In this document: piece after piece, positions 6,944 to 13,335 of the stretch
Position numbering within the stretch: the first letter of the stretch is position 1
Layout: each line of letters starts with the position of its first letter
Origin: JAAYCI01 sp031548875
Lineage (GTDB): Bacteria > Bacillota > Clostridia > Oscillospirales > Ruminococcaceae
NCBI GenBank assembly: GCA_031548875.1
Contig: JAVBQQ010000055.1
Coordinates: 1-14,997 of the forward strand
Length of the DNA: 14,997 nucleotides
Reading direction: 5' to 3'
Made by a program: the position numbers and the translations under genes
The notes under the pieces: generated by a model
What the model was told of the DNA's origin: nothing
Seen by the model: the letters and a program-made list of their open reading frames with translations, nothing else
The model's database searches: none

Positions 6944-7771
6944 TCACCAGCGGTCTCTCTCCTCCGCATATACCAGCGGGAGCAGAGTCGCCAGATTTGA
7001 ATATTCCTTGATGTTGTGGCGGTAGATGGTTTCGGGGATCTGGGCGGGAATGACGATCCCGTCCGGCAGGGTCTTGACGGCCTTCCCGGCCGCGTCAATC
7101 TTCCAGCCGTTCCAAAAGCGGGTCCTGAACTCCACCCCCCCCTCCACCGGGCGGGCCATGTGTACCATGACGGCATTCACCCGGTGGTCCGGCGGGCCGG
7201 ATTCCCCATTCACGGCGACCAGGAACCCGCAGTTGTTGCTGTCCTTGCCGTACCGGGCGCGGTTGAATCCCATCTTCCAGGGGTTTTCAAATTTGATCGT
7301 GACATCCTCGGGTTCCTGGTCCCATTCGAAGGCCTCCACCACCTCATGAAGCACATCCCAGCTTTTCTCCTCCAGCGGGATATCCGGGTCCAGTATCTTC
7401 CGGCGCACCTCGTCGGATATTTTCACATCGAAATGATCTTCCGGGTCCCAGATGGCGTAGCGCAACGGATCCAGGGCGTGCCAGGCAAACCACCACTGCA
7501 GCATTTCGCAGGTGACGCCGGGCATGTAGGTGTTGTTTGCCAGCGCGCCCGAGCCGTCCTCCAGCACCCAGTAGCCGGTTTCATAGGGAAGGTAGCCCAT
7601 GTCCAGCAGCTTGTCCCGGTCCTCTATCAGCAGCGCGCCGCTGTTGGGCCGCGGGCCGGCGGCCGCCACCTCCAGCTTCTCTTCGGGCACGGGGGCCAGG
7701 TCCCTGCTAAAGTACTTGTAATAACTCTTGCTTTCGGACCCCTCAGGCAGAGGCACTTTTCGTTTCAGCAT
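6944..7771 (-). CDS. Phloretin hydrolase / 2,4-diacetylphloroglucinol hydrolase (PhlG) family protein
   Basis: The 275-residue protein belongs to the small PhlG/phloretin-hydrolase family. These metal-dependent enzymes cut the C-C bond between a phloroglucinol ring and its acyl side chain (diacetylphloroglucinol to the monoacetyl form plus acetate, or phloretin to phloroglucinol plus 3-(4-hydroxyphenyl)propionate). Recognisable parts are MGYLPYETGYWVLEDGSG (about 58-75), the core WWFAWHALDPLRYAIWDPED (93-112) and RHNIKEYSNL (251-260). His98 and the His252/Glu256 pair match the positions of zinc ligands described for PhlG (two His, two Glu). The second Glu ligand, expected some 30 residues after His98, I cannot place with certainty. 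The ATG at 7771 has an AAGGAGG site and lies inside the end of ptb (29-nt overlap). Acyl-phenol hydrolysis is the best guess. The true substrate may differ. Confidence 0.82.
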   Translation of the reverse strand: MLKRKVPLPEGSESKSYYKYFSRDLAPVPEEKLEVAAAGPRPNSGALLIEDRDKLLDMGYLPYETGYWVLEDGSGALANNTYMPGVTCEMLQWWFAWHALDPLRYAIWDPEDHFDVKISDEVRRKILDPDIPLEEKSWDVLHEVVEAFEWDQEPEDVTIKFENPWKMGFNRARYGKDSNNCGFLVAVNGESGPPDHRVNAVMVHMARPVEGGVEFRTRFWNGWKIDAAGKAVKTLPDGIVIPAQIPETIYRHNIKEYSNLATLLPLVYAEERDRW

Positions 7772-8708
7772 ATTTTTCCTCCTTGATGTGTTGAGAGCGC
7801 AAAATTGCCAGTAGCACGGAGTAGTATTTATTCGTCGGCGTGTCCGTCCGGCTGGTCATGACAACGGGGGAAGACGTGCCGCACAGGGCGGCGCAGCAGT
7901 TGGCGCGGGCAAAAAACACAAGCGACTTGAACAGGATGTTCCCCGCGCCCAAATCCGGCAGGAGAAGGATATCCGCGTGCCCCGCGACGGGCCCCGAGAC
8001 CCCCTTGTGCCTGGCGGCTTCCCCACAGACGGCGTTGTCGAGGGCCAGCGGGCCCTCCACCTCGCAACCCGGCAGCCCTTCCGCCGCCCAGGCCTGCAGT
8101 TCACAGGCGTCCACCGTGCTTTGTATCTTTGGGTTCACCACCTCCAAGGGCGTGACGACTGCCGCCCTGGGGGCCTCAAAGCCAAGGCCGCGGGCCAGCT
8201 CGACACCGTTGGCGAGAATCTTCTTTTTTGCCTCCAGGTCGGGCGCGATGTTGATCGCGCAGTCGGTGAGAAGCATCAGCCGGGTCTCGCGCCCCGGGTT
8301 GTTCACGTTTTGCTCGAAGATCGTCGCCTGGCTAAGCAGGGCGTCCGGGGGCAGCAGGCCCCACTCCTTGTTCAGCAGCGCGCGCATGAAGGAGGACGTC
8401 TGCATCAGTCCCTTCATGGGGATATCTGCCTCCCCGCCCGAGACCATCCGCACGGCCCGGTCGGCGGCCTCCTGCTCCCCGCCGTCCACGGGGATGATCT
8501 CGCAATCGTGGGCGGCGAGGCCCTGCCGGTCCAGCTCCTCAAGGATTTTTTCCCTGTCCCCCAGCAGGAGGCCATGGGCATAGCCCCTCTCCACCGCCTG
8601 CATCAATGCCGCCAGGGCGGCCGGGTCGTGCGCGCCCGCCAGTGCCACGGACGCCCTTTTGCCGCCCTTGCCAAGGCGGGCTTCCAGTTCGCTCAGCTCT
8701 CGTATCAT
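7743..8708 (-). CDS. ptb: Phosphate butyryltransferase (phosphate acyltransferase family)
   Basis: Ptb transfers the acyl group of butyryl-CoA or a similar acyl-CoA to phosphate, giving acyl phosphate for the kinase Buk. The product has 321 residues and follows the PTA/PTB family throughout: N-terminal VALAGAHDPAALAALM, DIPMKGLMQTSSFMRALL in the first domain, LLTDCAINIAPDLEAKK, then VSGPVAGHADILLLPDLGAGN and SPVVMTSRTDTPTNKYYS near the end. Length is slightly over the usual ~300 because of a C-terminal tail (SQHIKEEKYAETKSASA) that overlaps the start of the next gene. It begins 24 nt after the BKACE stop, with only a weak ribosome site. Together with buk in the same operon this points to ATP formation from an acyl-CoA. 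The acyl chain accepted cannot be read. Confidence 0.92.
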   Translation of the reverse strand: MIRELSELEARLGKGGKRASVALAGAHDPAALAALMQAVERGYAHGLLLGDREKILEELDRQGLAAHDCEIIPVDGGEQEAADRAVRMVSGGEADIPMKGLMQTSSFMRALLNKEWGLLPPDALLSQATIFEQNVNNPGRETRLMLLTDCAINIAPDLEAKKKILANGVELARGLGFEAPRAAVVTPLEVVNPKIQSTVDACELQAWAAEGLPGCEVEGPLALDNAVCGEAARHKGVSGPVAGHADILLLPDLGAGNILFKSLVFFARANCCAALCGTSSPVVMTSRTDTPTNKYYSVLLAILRSQHIKEEKYAETKSASA

Positions 8709-8732
8709 AGGGCGCCAAATCCACTCTTTCCG

Positions 8733-9602
8733 TCATTTTTTCAGCTTCAGGGCCTCCCGCGCCTCGTCTGGGGTCGCAGGCTCCATCTCCAGTTCCCGAA
8801 GGATGCGAACCATCCGCTCCACCAGCTGGGCGTTGCTCTTGGCAAGCTCTCCCCTGCGGTAGTAGATGTTGTCCTCGAACCCCACCCGTATGTTCCCGCC
8901 CTTCAGGAGAGAATACACCGTGCCCTCCAGCTGCGCCCCGCCGATCGCCATAGTGGTGAAGCTTGTGGGGATGTCCCCGGGGATCATCCCGATCATGACG
9001 TCCAGGTTGCGCTGGGAGTAGGAGATCGCCCCCTGGCTCACCTTGTTCATCCCCATCACAAAGGTGAGCGAGACGGGATCGTCCAGCACGCCCGCGGGGC
9101 GCAGAGTGGCGAACACGTCCTCCACGGTGGCGGGGTTGAAGCACTCCAGCTCGGGCTTGATGCCCAGCTCCCTCATGCGCGCGGCCGTGCGGATGAGCCA
9201 GGGGCGCGTCCACTCGTAAATGAACACCCTGTCGTCCCACGCCGTGCCGATGAGGGAGCAATCCAGGGAGCACATCTCCGCGCGCGCGTCCTCGGGCAGC
9301 GTCAGCGCGCCCAGGCCGTCGTCGGCCGCGGAGCCCGGCGCATTGGGAGGGGCCGTGGAGTTCTGCAAAACCAGATTGCACCTGGCGCGGATGCCGCTGT
9401 TGATCTCTCCAAACGTGTTCGCGTCACAGCTGGAGCGCCCCTGCCTGTCCCGGGTGTGGATGTGGACGATGGACGCGCCCGCATTGTAGCAGTCATAGGC
9501 CGAGGCGGCAATTTCGTCCGGCTGCTCCGGCAGGGCCGGGTTTGCGCCCTTGCCGTGGAAGGCCCCCGTCTGCGCCACGGTGATGATCACTTTCCTCTTC
9601 AT
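8733..9602 (-). CDS. Beta-keto acid cleavage enzyme (BKACE, DUF849 family)
   Basis: BKACE enzymes condense a beta-keto acid with acetyl-CoA and release acetoacetate and a new acyl-CoA. The family includes 3-keto-5-aminohexanoate cleavage enzyme (Kce) and the triacetate acetoacetate-lyase reported for anaerobic phloroglucinol breakdown. The 289-residue product has the zinc motif HIHTRD (His47, His49), Ser82 in NSTAPP, PELECFN (150-156), and Arg239, Glu243, Asp244 in RVGFEDNIYY, matching the Arg/Glu/Asp set known from Kce. The acidic residue usually found after TGA near residue 14 is missing: this protein has TGAFHGKG, so the substrate is probably not an amino keto acid (inference). The ATG at 9602 is chosen because GGAGG lies 5 nt upstream; a GTG at 9608 would leave no room for one. 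It begins 13 nt after the decarboxylase subunit D gene. Confidence 0.9.
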   Translation of the reverse strand: MKRKVIITVAQTGAFHGKGANPALPEQPDEIAASAYDCYNAGASIVHIHTRDRQGRSSCDANTFGEINSGIRARCNLVLQNSTAPPNAPGSAADDGLGALTLPEDARAEMCSLDCSLIGTAWDDRVFIYEWTRPWLIRTAARMRELGIKPELECFNPATVEDVFATLRPAGVLDDPVSLTFVMGMNKVSQGAISYSQRNLDVMIGMIPGDIPTSFTTMAIGGAQLEGTVYSLLKGGNIRVGFEDNIYYRRGELAKSNAQLVERMVRILRELEMEPATPDEAREALKLKK

Positions 9603-9615
9603 GTCCACCTCCGGC

Positions 9616-9846
9616 TCATGGCTTCTTCAGCGGCTTCGCGATGGGCGGTATCACATCCATGCCCGGGATGTCGGCGGGGTCAATGCGAAACCGTTCGTCG
9701 TACAGGGCGGGGTCCTTGCGGTCCTCGGGCTCGGTGTCGCGGTAAGAATAGTAGCAGGTGGCGCACAGGAATACTTCCCAGGCGTCGTCGCGCGGCGCCT
9801 TCACAAGGGGTCTCACCGTATCGCTGCCACAGCGGGGACATTTCAC
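9616..9846 (-). CDS. Small subunit D of a UbiD-type hydroxyarylic acid decarboxylase
   Basis: This 76-residue protein resembles the VdcD/EcdD/ShdD family, the small third subunit found with UbiD-type hydroxyarylate decarboxylases (vanillate, 4-hydroxybenzoate). Two CxxC pairs (Cys3/Cys6 in KCPRCGS and Cys28/Cys31 in FLCATCYYSYRDTEP) form a probable zinc ribbon. The YSYRDTEP motif and the C-terminal ERFRIDPADI...VIPP are typical. The start is the GTG at 9846: AAGGAGG lies 7 nt upstream, and the GTGA overlaps the stop of the subunit C gene by 4 nt. The longer open frame up to 9894 has no support. Its biochemical role is not established in detail. It is usually needed for full activity. Confidence 0.88.
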   Translation of the reverse strand: MKCPRCGSDTVRPLVKAPRDDAWEVFLCATCYYSYRDTEPEDRKDPALYDERFRIDPADIPGMDVIPPIAKPLKKP

Positions 9847-11270
9847 AGGGCTTCCTCCTTTGCCGCTCGGATGCGCTCGATGATCCGGCTCCATTTGTCT
9901 GTGTCTGCGGGCACGTCCAGCAGCTCCGTCTCCCGCCCGATGTCCGGCGGCACCGGCGTCGTCGCATCGATGATGAGCTTGGTATGCATCCCCGCCGGCT
10001 CACTGGAGGGGTCCAGGGGCATGCCCGGCGCCCAGGGGATCAGCACCACGTCCTTGCCGGGGCGCACCCGGGTGGTGACGGCCCACATCACCTGGGCGAG
10101 GTTGAAGGGATCCACGAACTCGTCCACCACGATGACCACCTTGCTGTAGGGCATGCCGTGGGGCGTGGACAGCAGTCTCATGGCGACGGCCTTTCCGTAG
10201 CCGCCCAGGCGGGACTTCGTGGATATGATGACCCCGATGCCGTGCGTATACATGGCGTTCACCGCCACCACCTCGGGGAAATCCCGCTTGACCTGCCGGT
10301 AGAGGGGGATGCTGGTGTTCAGGGCCATCAGGTAGTCGATTTCCGTCCAGGGGATGCCCAGGTAGAGGTTTTCGAAGATGGGCCCGCTTCTGTGGGAGAT
10401 GGATGTGATCTGCACCTCGGCCTGAAGGCGGGCGCCCGAATAGCTGCCGGGGAACTCCCCGAAGGGGCCCTCGATGCTGCGCACGCCGGGCAGGATGTAC
10501 CCCTCCAGAACCACCTCGCTGTGCGCCGGGATGTCCAGCCCGTATTCCGCCGAGGGCACCAGTTCCATCGGCTCGCCCTTGAGCGCCCCTGCAAACTCGT
10601 ATTCGGACTGCATGTATTCCACCGGCGTGCTGGACATGAAGTTGAGCACCGGGTCGTTGCCTATGCAGATGGCCACGGGAAGGGGCCTGCCCTGCTCCTC
10701 CGCGATGCGCAGGTGGATGGCCAGGTCGTGGAAGGGCAGCGCCTGGATTCCCAGCTTGTCCCTGCCCTTCACCTGAAGCCGGTAGGTGCCCGCGTTTTGG
10801 CTGTCGAAGTTGTCCCAGTCGGTGATGTCCCGGGAGACGGTCAGGGCCTTTGAGAGATAAAATCCCCCGTCGAACTGGTTGATGCGGTACAGCGGAAGCA
10901 CCTCAAACAGGTTGATGTCCTTTTGGATGCGGTGCTCCAGGACGGGGGCCTCTTCGGGCGCCACCCGCACAGGCTTGACCGGATAATTTCTCCAGCGCCG
11001 GTCCAGCTCGAAAAACTGTTCCTTTATCGTGCTGTTTTTCGGCATTCCCAGCATCAGCGCGTGGTTTTGCCAGGAGCCGTGTACGTTCAACAGCACGCTG
11101 TTGTGGTAGCCTTGAACATCCTTCACCCATACGGCCGGTCCGTTTGGCAGGTCGGCCGCGGCCCGCCCGATGGCGCCCAGATCCGGCTCGGGCATGACGC
11201 GCTCTTGAATTGTCACCAGCTGGCCTTCCGCATCCAGTATTTCGAGAAACTCCCTCAGGTCCTTGTACAT
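9843..11270 (-). CDS. UbiD-family decarboxylase, hydroxyarylic acid decarboxylase subunit C
   Basis: The 475-residue protein is a prenylated-FMN-dependent, reversible decarboxylase acting on aromatic or unsaturated acids. Its length equals that of E. coli EcdC/VdcC-type subunits. UbiD marks are SQNAGTYRLQVKGRDKLGI with the conserved Arg164, EGPFGEFPGSYSG with Glu267 and Glu272 (equivalent to the E277/E282 pair in fungal Fdc1), SRLGGYGKAVAM near residue 365, and DEFVDPFNLAQVMWA near 390. The subunit D gene directly downstream makes a phenolic-acid decarboxylase likelier than ubiquinone-type UbiD. The prenyltransferase partner (UbiX/subunit B) that makes the cofactor is not in this window. The start ATG lies 1 nt after the buk stop, with GGGAGA as ribosome site. 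The substrate may be a di- or trihydroxybenzoate, working in either direction (inference). Confidence 0.93.
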   Translation of the reverse strand: MYKDLREFLEILDAEGQLVTIQERVMPEPDLGAIGRAAADLPNGPAVWVKDVQGYHNSVLLNVHGSWQNHALMLGMPKNSTIKEQFFELDRRWRNYPVKPVRVAPEEAPVLEHRIQKDINLFEVLPLYRINQFDGGFYLSKALTVSRDITDWDNFDSQNAGTYRLQVKGRDKLGIQALPFHDLAIHLRIAEEQGRPLPVAICIGNDPVLNFMSSTPVEYMQSEYEFAGALKGEPMELVPSAEYGLDIPAHSEVVLEGYILPGVRSIEGPFGEFPGSYSGARLQAEVQITSISHRSGPIFENLYLGIPWTEIDYLMALNTSIPLYRQVKRDFPEVVAVNAMYTHGIGVIISTKSRLGGYGKAVAMRLLSTPHGMPYSKVVIVVDEFVDPFNLAQVMWAVTTRVRPGKDVVLIPWAPGMPLDPSSEPAGMHTKLIIDATTPVPPDIGRETELLDVPADTDKWSRIIERIRAAKEEAL

Positions 11271-11271
11271 G

Positions 11272-12342
11272 TCAAATCTCCCTGATTTCTTCTTTTCCCG
11301 TCAGCGCCCTGTGCGCATTCAGGCAAAGGGACTCCATCTCGAACTCGCCGGGGTATGCGGCGACGGGGGCGATGAACCGCACCCTCCTCGAGATGCTTTC
11401 AACGAGGTATTTTGAGTTTGCCATGCCGCCGGTAAAAATGATTGCATCCACGTCGCCGCAAAGCACCGTTGCGCGGGCGCCGATTTCCTTGGCGGTCTGG
11501 TAGCACATCGCCTGCAGAACCTCTTCGGCTCTCTCCTCCCCGCCCGCCGCCCTGCGCTCGACGGCCAGCGCGTCGCTTTCCCCAAGATAGGACATCATGC
11601 CGCCGTTTCCGTTCAGTTTTTTGTGAACGTCCTCCCGCGTGTACCGCCCGGAGAAGCAGAGGTCCACCAGCGCCCCGACCGGCAGCCCGCCGGTTCGGTT
11701 CGTGGAAAAGGGGCCGTCCCCGTCCAGGGCGTTGTTCGCGTCCACCATTTTCCCTCTTCTGTGGGCCGCCACACTGCAGCCACCGCCCATGTGAACGACG
11801 ATCAGGTTGAGCTCCTCATAGTCCCTTCCGATGTCCTGGGCATATTTTCGGGCGACGGCTTTCTGGTTCAGGGCGTGAAACCGGCTCTGCCTTTCGATTT
11901 CAGCCATACCGCTATACCGGGCGAGCGGCTCGAACTCATCTGTGGAGGGCGGGTCCACGGTGAGGGGCAGCGTGTTCTCCCCGGCGAGCGAGTATACGAT
12001 TTTCAGCCCCAAATCTGTGGCATGGACGCCATACTCCCCGCCAGCCGACTGTCTGAGCATTTCCTCGGTGATTCTGTACACGCCGCTTGTGAGCGGCTTT
12101 GTGTGGCCACCCCTCGTCACAAACGCGTCCAGGGACGCCACGTCGATGTCTTTGTCAAAAAAGTACTTCTCTATGGCACTCTTTCGAAATTCGTATTGAT
12201 CCCAAATCGTCTTATAACGGGCAATATCCTCCGCCGGGTGCGGGATGTTTTCATTCGCCACACACCGCTCATTTTCGTAGCAGGCAATTTTGGTGGAGGT
12301 GGACCCCAAATTAATTGCAGCAATATGATAGATTTTCATCAT
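11272..12342 (-). CDS. buk: Butyrate kinase
   Basis: This acetokinase-family enzyme makes ATP from butyryl phosphate (or a related acyl phosphate) and ADP. The 356-residue length is that of butyrate kinases, clearly shorter than acetate kinase (~400). Motifs: INLGSTSTKIACYE (phosphate-binding loop), VTRGGHTKPLTSGVY, NLIVVHMGGGCSVAAHRRGKMVD split by the adenosine region, DGDGPFSTNRTGGLP, and IIFTGGMANSKYL near the C-terminus. The first ATG (12342) overlaps the iclR stop. The second (12339) sits at a better distance from GAGGGA and may be the real start, shortening the protein by one residue. Its partner ptb is four genes further on, with the decarboxylase and BKACE genes between them, an unusual arrangement since ptb and buk are usually adjacent. 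Confidence 0.94.
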   Translation of the reverse strand: MMKIYHIAAINLGSTSTKIACYENERCVANENIPHPAEDIARYKTIWDQYEFRKSAIEKYFFDKDIDVASLDAFVTRGGHTKPLTSGVYRITEEMLRQSAGGEYGVHATDLGLKIVYSLAGENTLPLTVDPPSTDEFEPLARYSGMAEIERQSRFHALNQKAVARKYAQDIGRDYEELNLIVVHMGGGCSVAAHRRGKMVDANNALDGDGPFSTNRTGGLPVGALVDLCFSGRYTREDVHKKLNGNGGMMSYLGESDALAVERRAAGGEERAEEVLQAMCYQTAKEIGARATVLCGDVDAIIFTGGMANSKYLVESISRRVRFIAPVAAYPGEFEMESLCLNAHRALTGKEEIREI

Positions 12343-13148
12343 GCTCCCTCGTTTCCGGTTTCCTGCTCAAAAAACCCCAAGCCCCTGGACATCATGTGCC
12401 CCTGCGCCGTGAGCCCGCCTTTGAACTCGTCCCGCCGCGCCTGAATCACGGTCGTTCTGGCAACGATACTCAGCGAGGCGACGCAGCCTCCGCCATACTC
12501 AAAAATGGGAACGGCCATTCCGCCAATGCCCTCCTGGCGCTCGTCGACATCCTCCGCATATTGCGCTCCTTTGCACTCCTCCAGCACCTTCAAAAGCTTC
12601 TCCTTGGACTGGATGGTATGGGCGGTGAACCTCGGCAGCCGCAGCCGCTCTACGATGTTCTGCAATATATCCGGGTCCAAATGGGCAAGCAGGATTTTCC
12701 CCATGGCTGTTGTGTGGGCGTCCAGCTCGGAGCCCAGCCGGGCCAGCGTGTATTTTTCGTTCGGTCCCGATTCCCGGTGCATTACGATCACGCGTCCATT
12801 CGCGTTGAGAACGCCCAGCAGCGTCGTGCAATCCATCTCGTTGCTCAGTTGGCGCATGGTGGGCGCGGCAATCTCGGAAAGGTTCCGCCTCTCGTTCACG
12901 ATGTCTCCATAGTTGGAAAACTTTACGCCGAGCTTGTATTTCGCATCCGCCGTCTTGAATACATAATCCCTGTGTTGCAGTGTATACATTATTTTAAAAA
13001 CACTCGTTTTATCAAGCTCTGTAATGCGGCTGATCTCGGCGATTCCAAGACTGTCCCTCACACTGAGAAGGTCCAGTATGCGAAGCGCATTGTAGACAGA
13101 TTGAAGAAGATATCTTTTTTCGTCCGATTGTTTCTGCATGGCAAACAT
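12339..13148 (-). CDS. IclR-family transcriptional regulator
   Basis: The product has about 269 residues (266 if the ATG at 13139 is used). A winged helix-turn-helix occupies residues ~15-75 (LLQSVYNALRILDLLSVRDS, GIAEISRITELDKTSVFKIM, LQHRDYVFKTADAKYKLG). An IclR effector domain follows, with AHTTAMGKILLAHL, FTAHTIQSKEKLLKVLEE, DVDERQEGIGGMAVPIFE and a Cys-containing ligand loop CVASLSIVARTTVI. IclR regulators commonly control degradation of aromatic and other acids and bind small organic acids. It is the first gene of the ten-gene operon and probably controls it, including itself. Its stop overlaps the buk start by 4 nt. A GGGA site lies ~8 nt before the 13139 ATG, and almost none before 13148, so the shorter start is quite possible. 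Confidence 0.92.
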   Translation of the reverse strand: MFAMQKQSDEKRYLLQSVYNALRILDLLSVRDSLGIAEISRITELDKTSVFKIMYTLQHRDYVFKTADAKYKLGVKFSNYGDIVNERRNLSEIAAPTMRQLSNEMDCTTLLGVLNANGRVIVMHRESGPNEKYTLARLGSELDAHTTAMGKILLAHLDPDILQNIVERLRLPRFTAHTIQSKEKLLKVLEECKGAQYAEDVDERQEGIGGMAVPIFEYGGGCVASLSIVARTTVIQARRDEFKGGLTAQGHMMSRGLGFFEQETGNEGA

Positions 13149-13151
13149 CCC

Positions 13152-13184
13152 ACAGTATTGTTTATGTTGTTACTGTAAATTATA
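13152..13184 (-). promoter_or_regulatory. Promoter and inverted repeat ahead of iclR and the operon
   Basis: On the minus strand a perfect TATAAT lies at 13179-13184, about 31-45 bp ahead of the two possible iclR starts. No good -35 box is seen at 17 bp, which fits a promoter needing an activator. Directly downstream is the inverted repeat ACAGTA (13152-13157) - 13 bp - TACTGT (13171-13176), a candidate regulator site between -10 box and start codon. Confidence 0.5.
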
Positions 13185-13265
13185 GGAGTATTGCCCGGCG
13201 AATAACATTACACTTGGAGGCAATCTGTAGTATATTGATTCTCCGATGCATGTGTTCTGCAACAG

Positions 13266-13302
13266 CAAAAGCGCTCCCGGGAATATCCCGGGAGCGCTTT
13301 TG
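13266..13302. terminator. Bidirectional terminator hairpin
   Basis: Perfect 17-bp arms CAAAAGCGCTCCCGGGA (13266-13282) and TCCCGGGAGCGCTTTTG (13286-13302) surround a 3-nt loop. The GC-rich stem ends in TTTT on either strand. On the minus strand it lies 33 nt past the stop of the ATPase gene, which it probably terminates, and it isolates that gene from the iclR promoter. Confidence 0.85.
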
Positions 13303-13335
13303 TCGCCTCACATCATTATCTGGCGGTCTTTCCTC

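Noticed and set aside
7977..10853. Very long open frame (958 codons) on the plus strand
   Set aside because: It lies antisense to ptb, BKACE, subunit D and UbiD, which all have clear family motifs. Its product is rich in Arg, His, Gly and Val and shows no recognisable domain, as expected for the shadow of GC-rich codons.
11623..13178. Two overlapping plus-strand frames of 273 and 287 codons
   Set aside because: Antisense to buk and iclR. Low-complexity composition and no domain.
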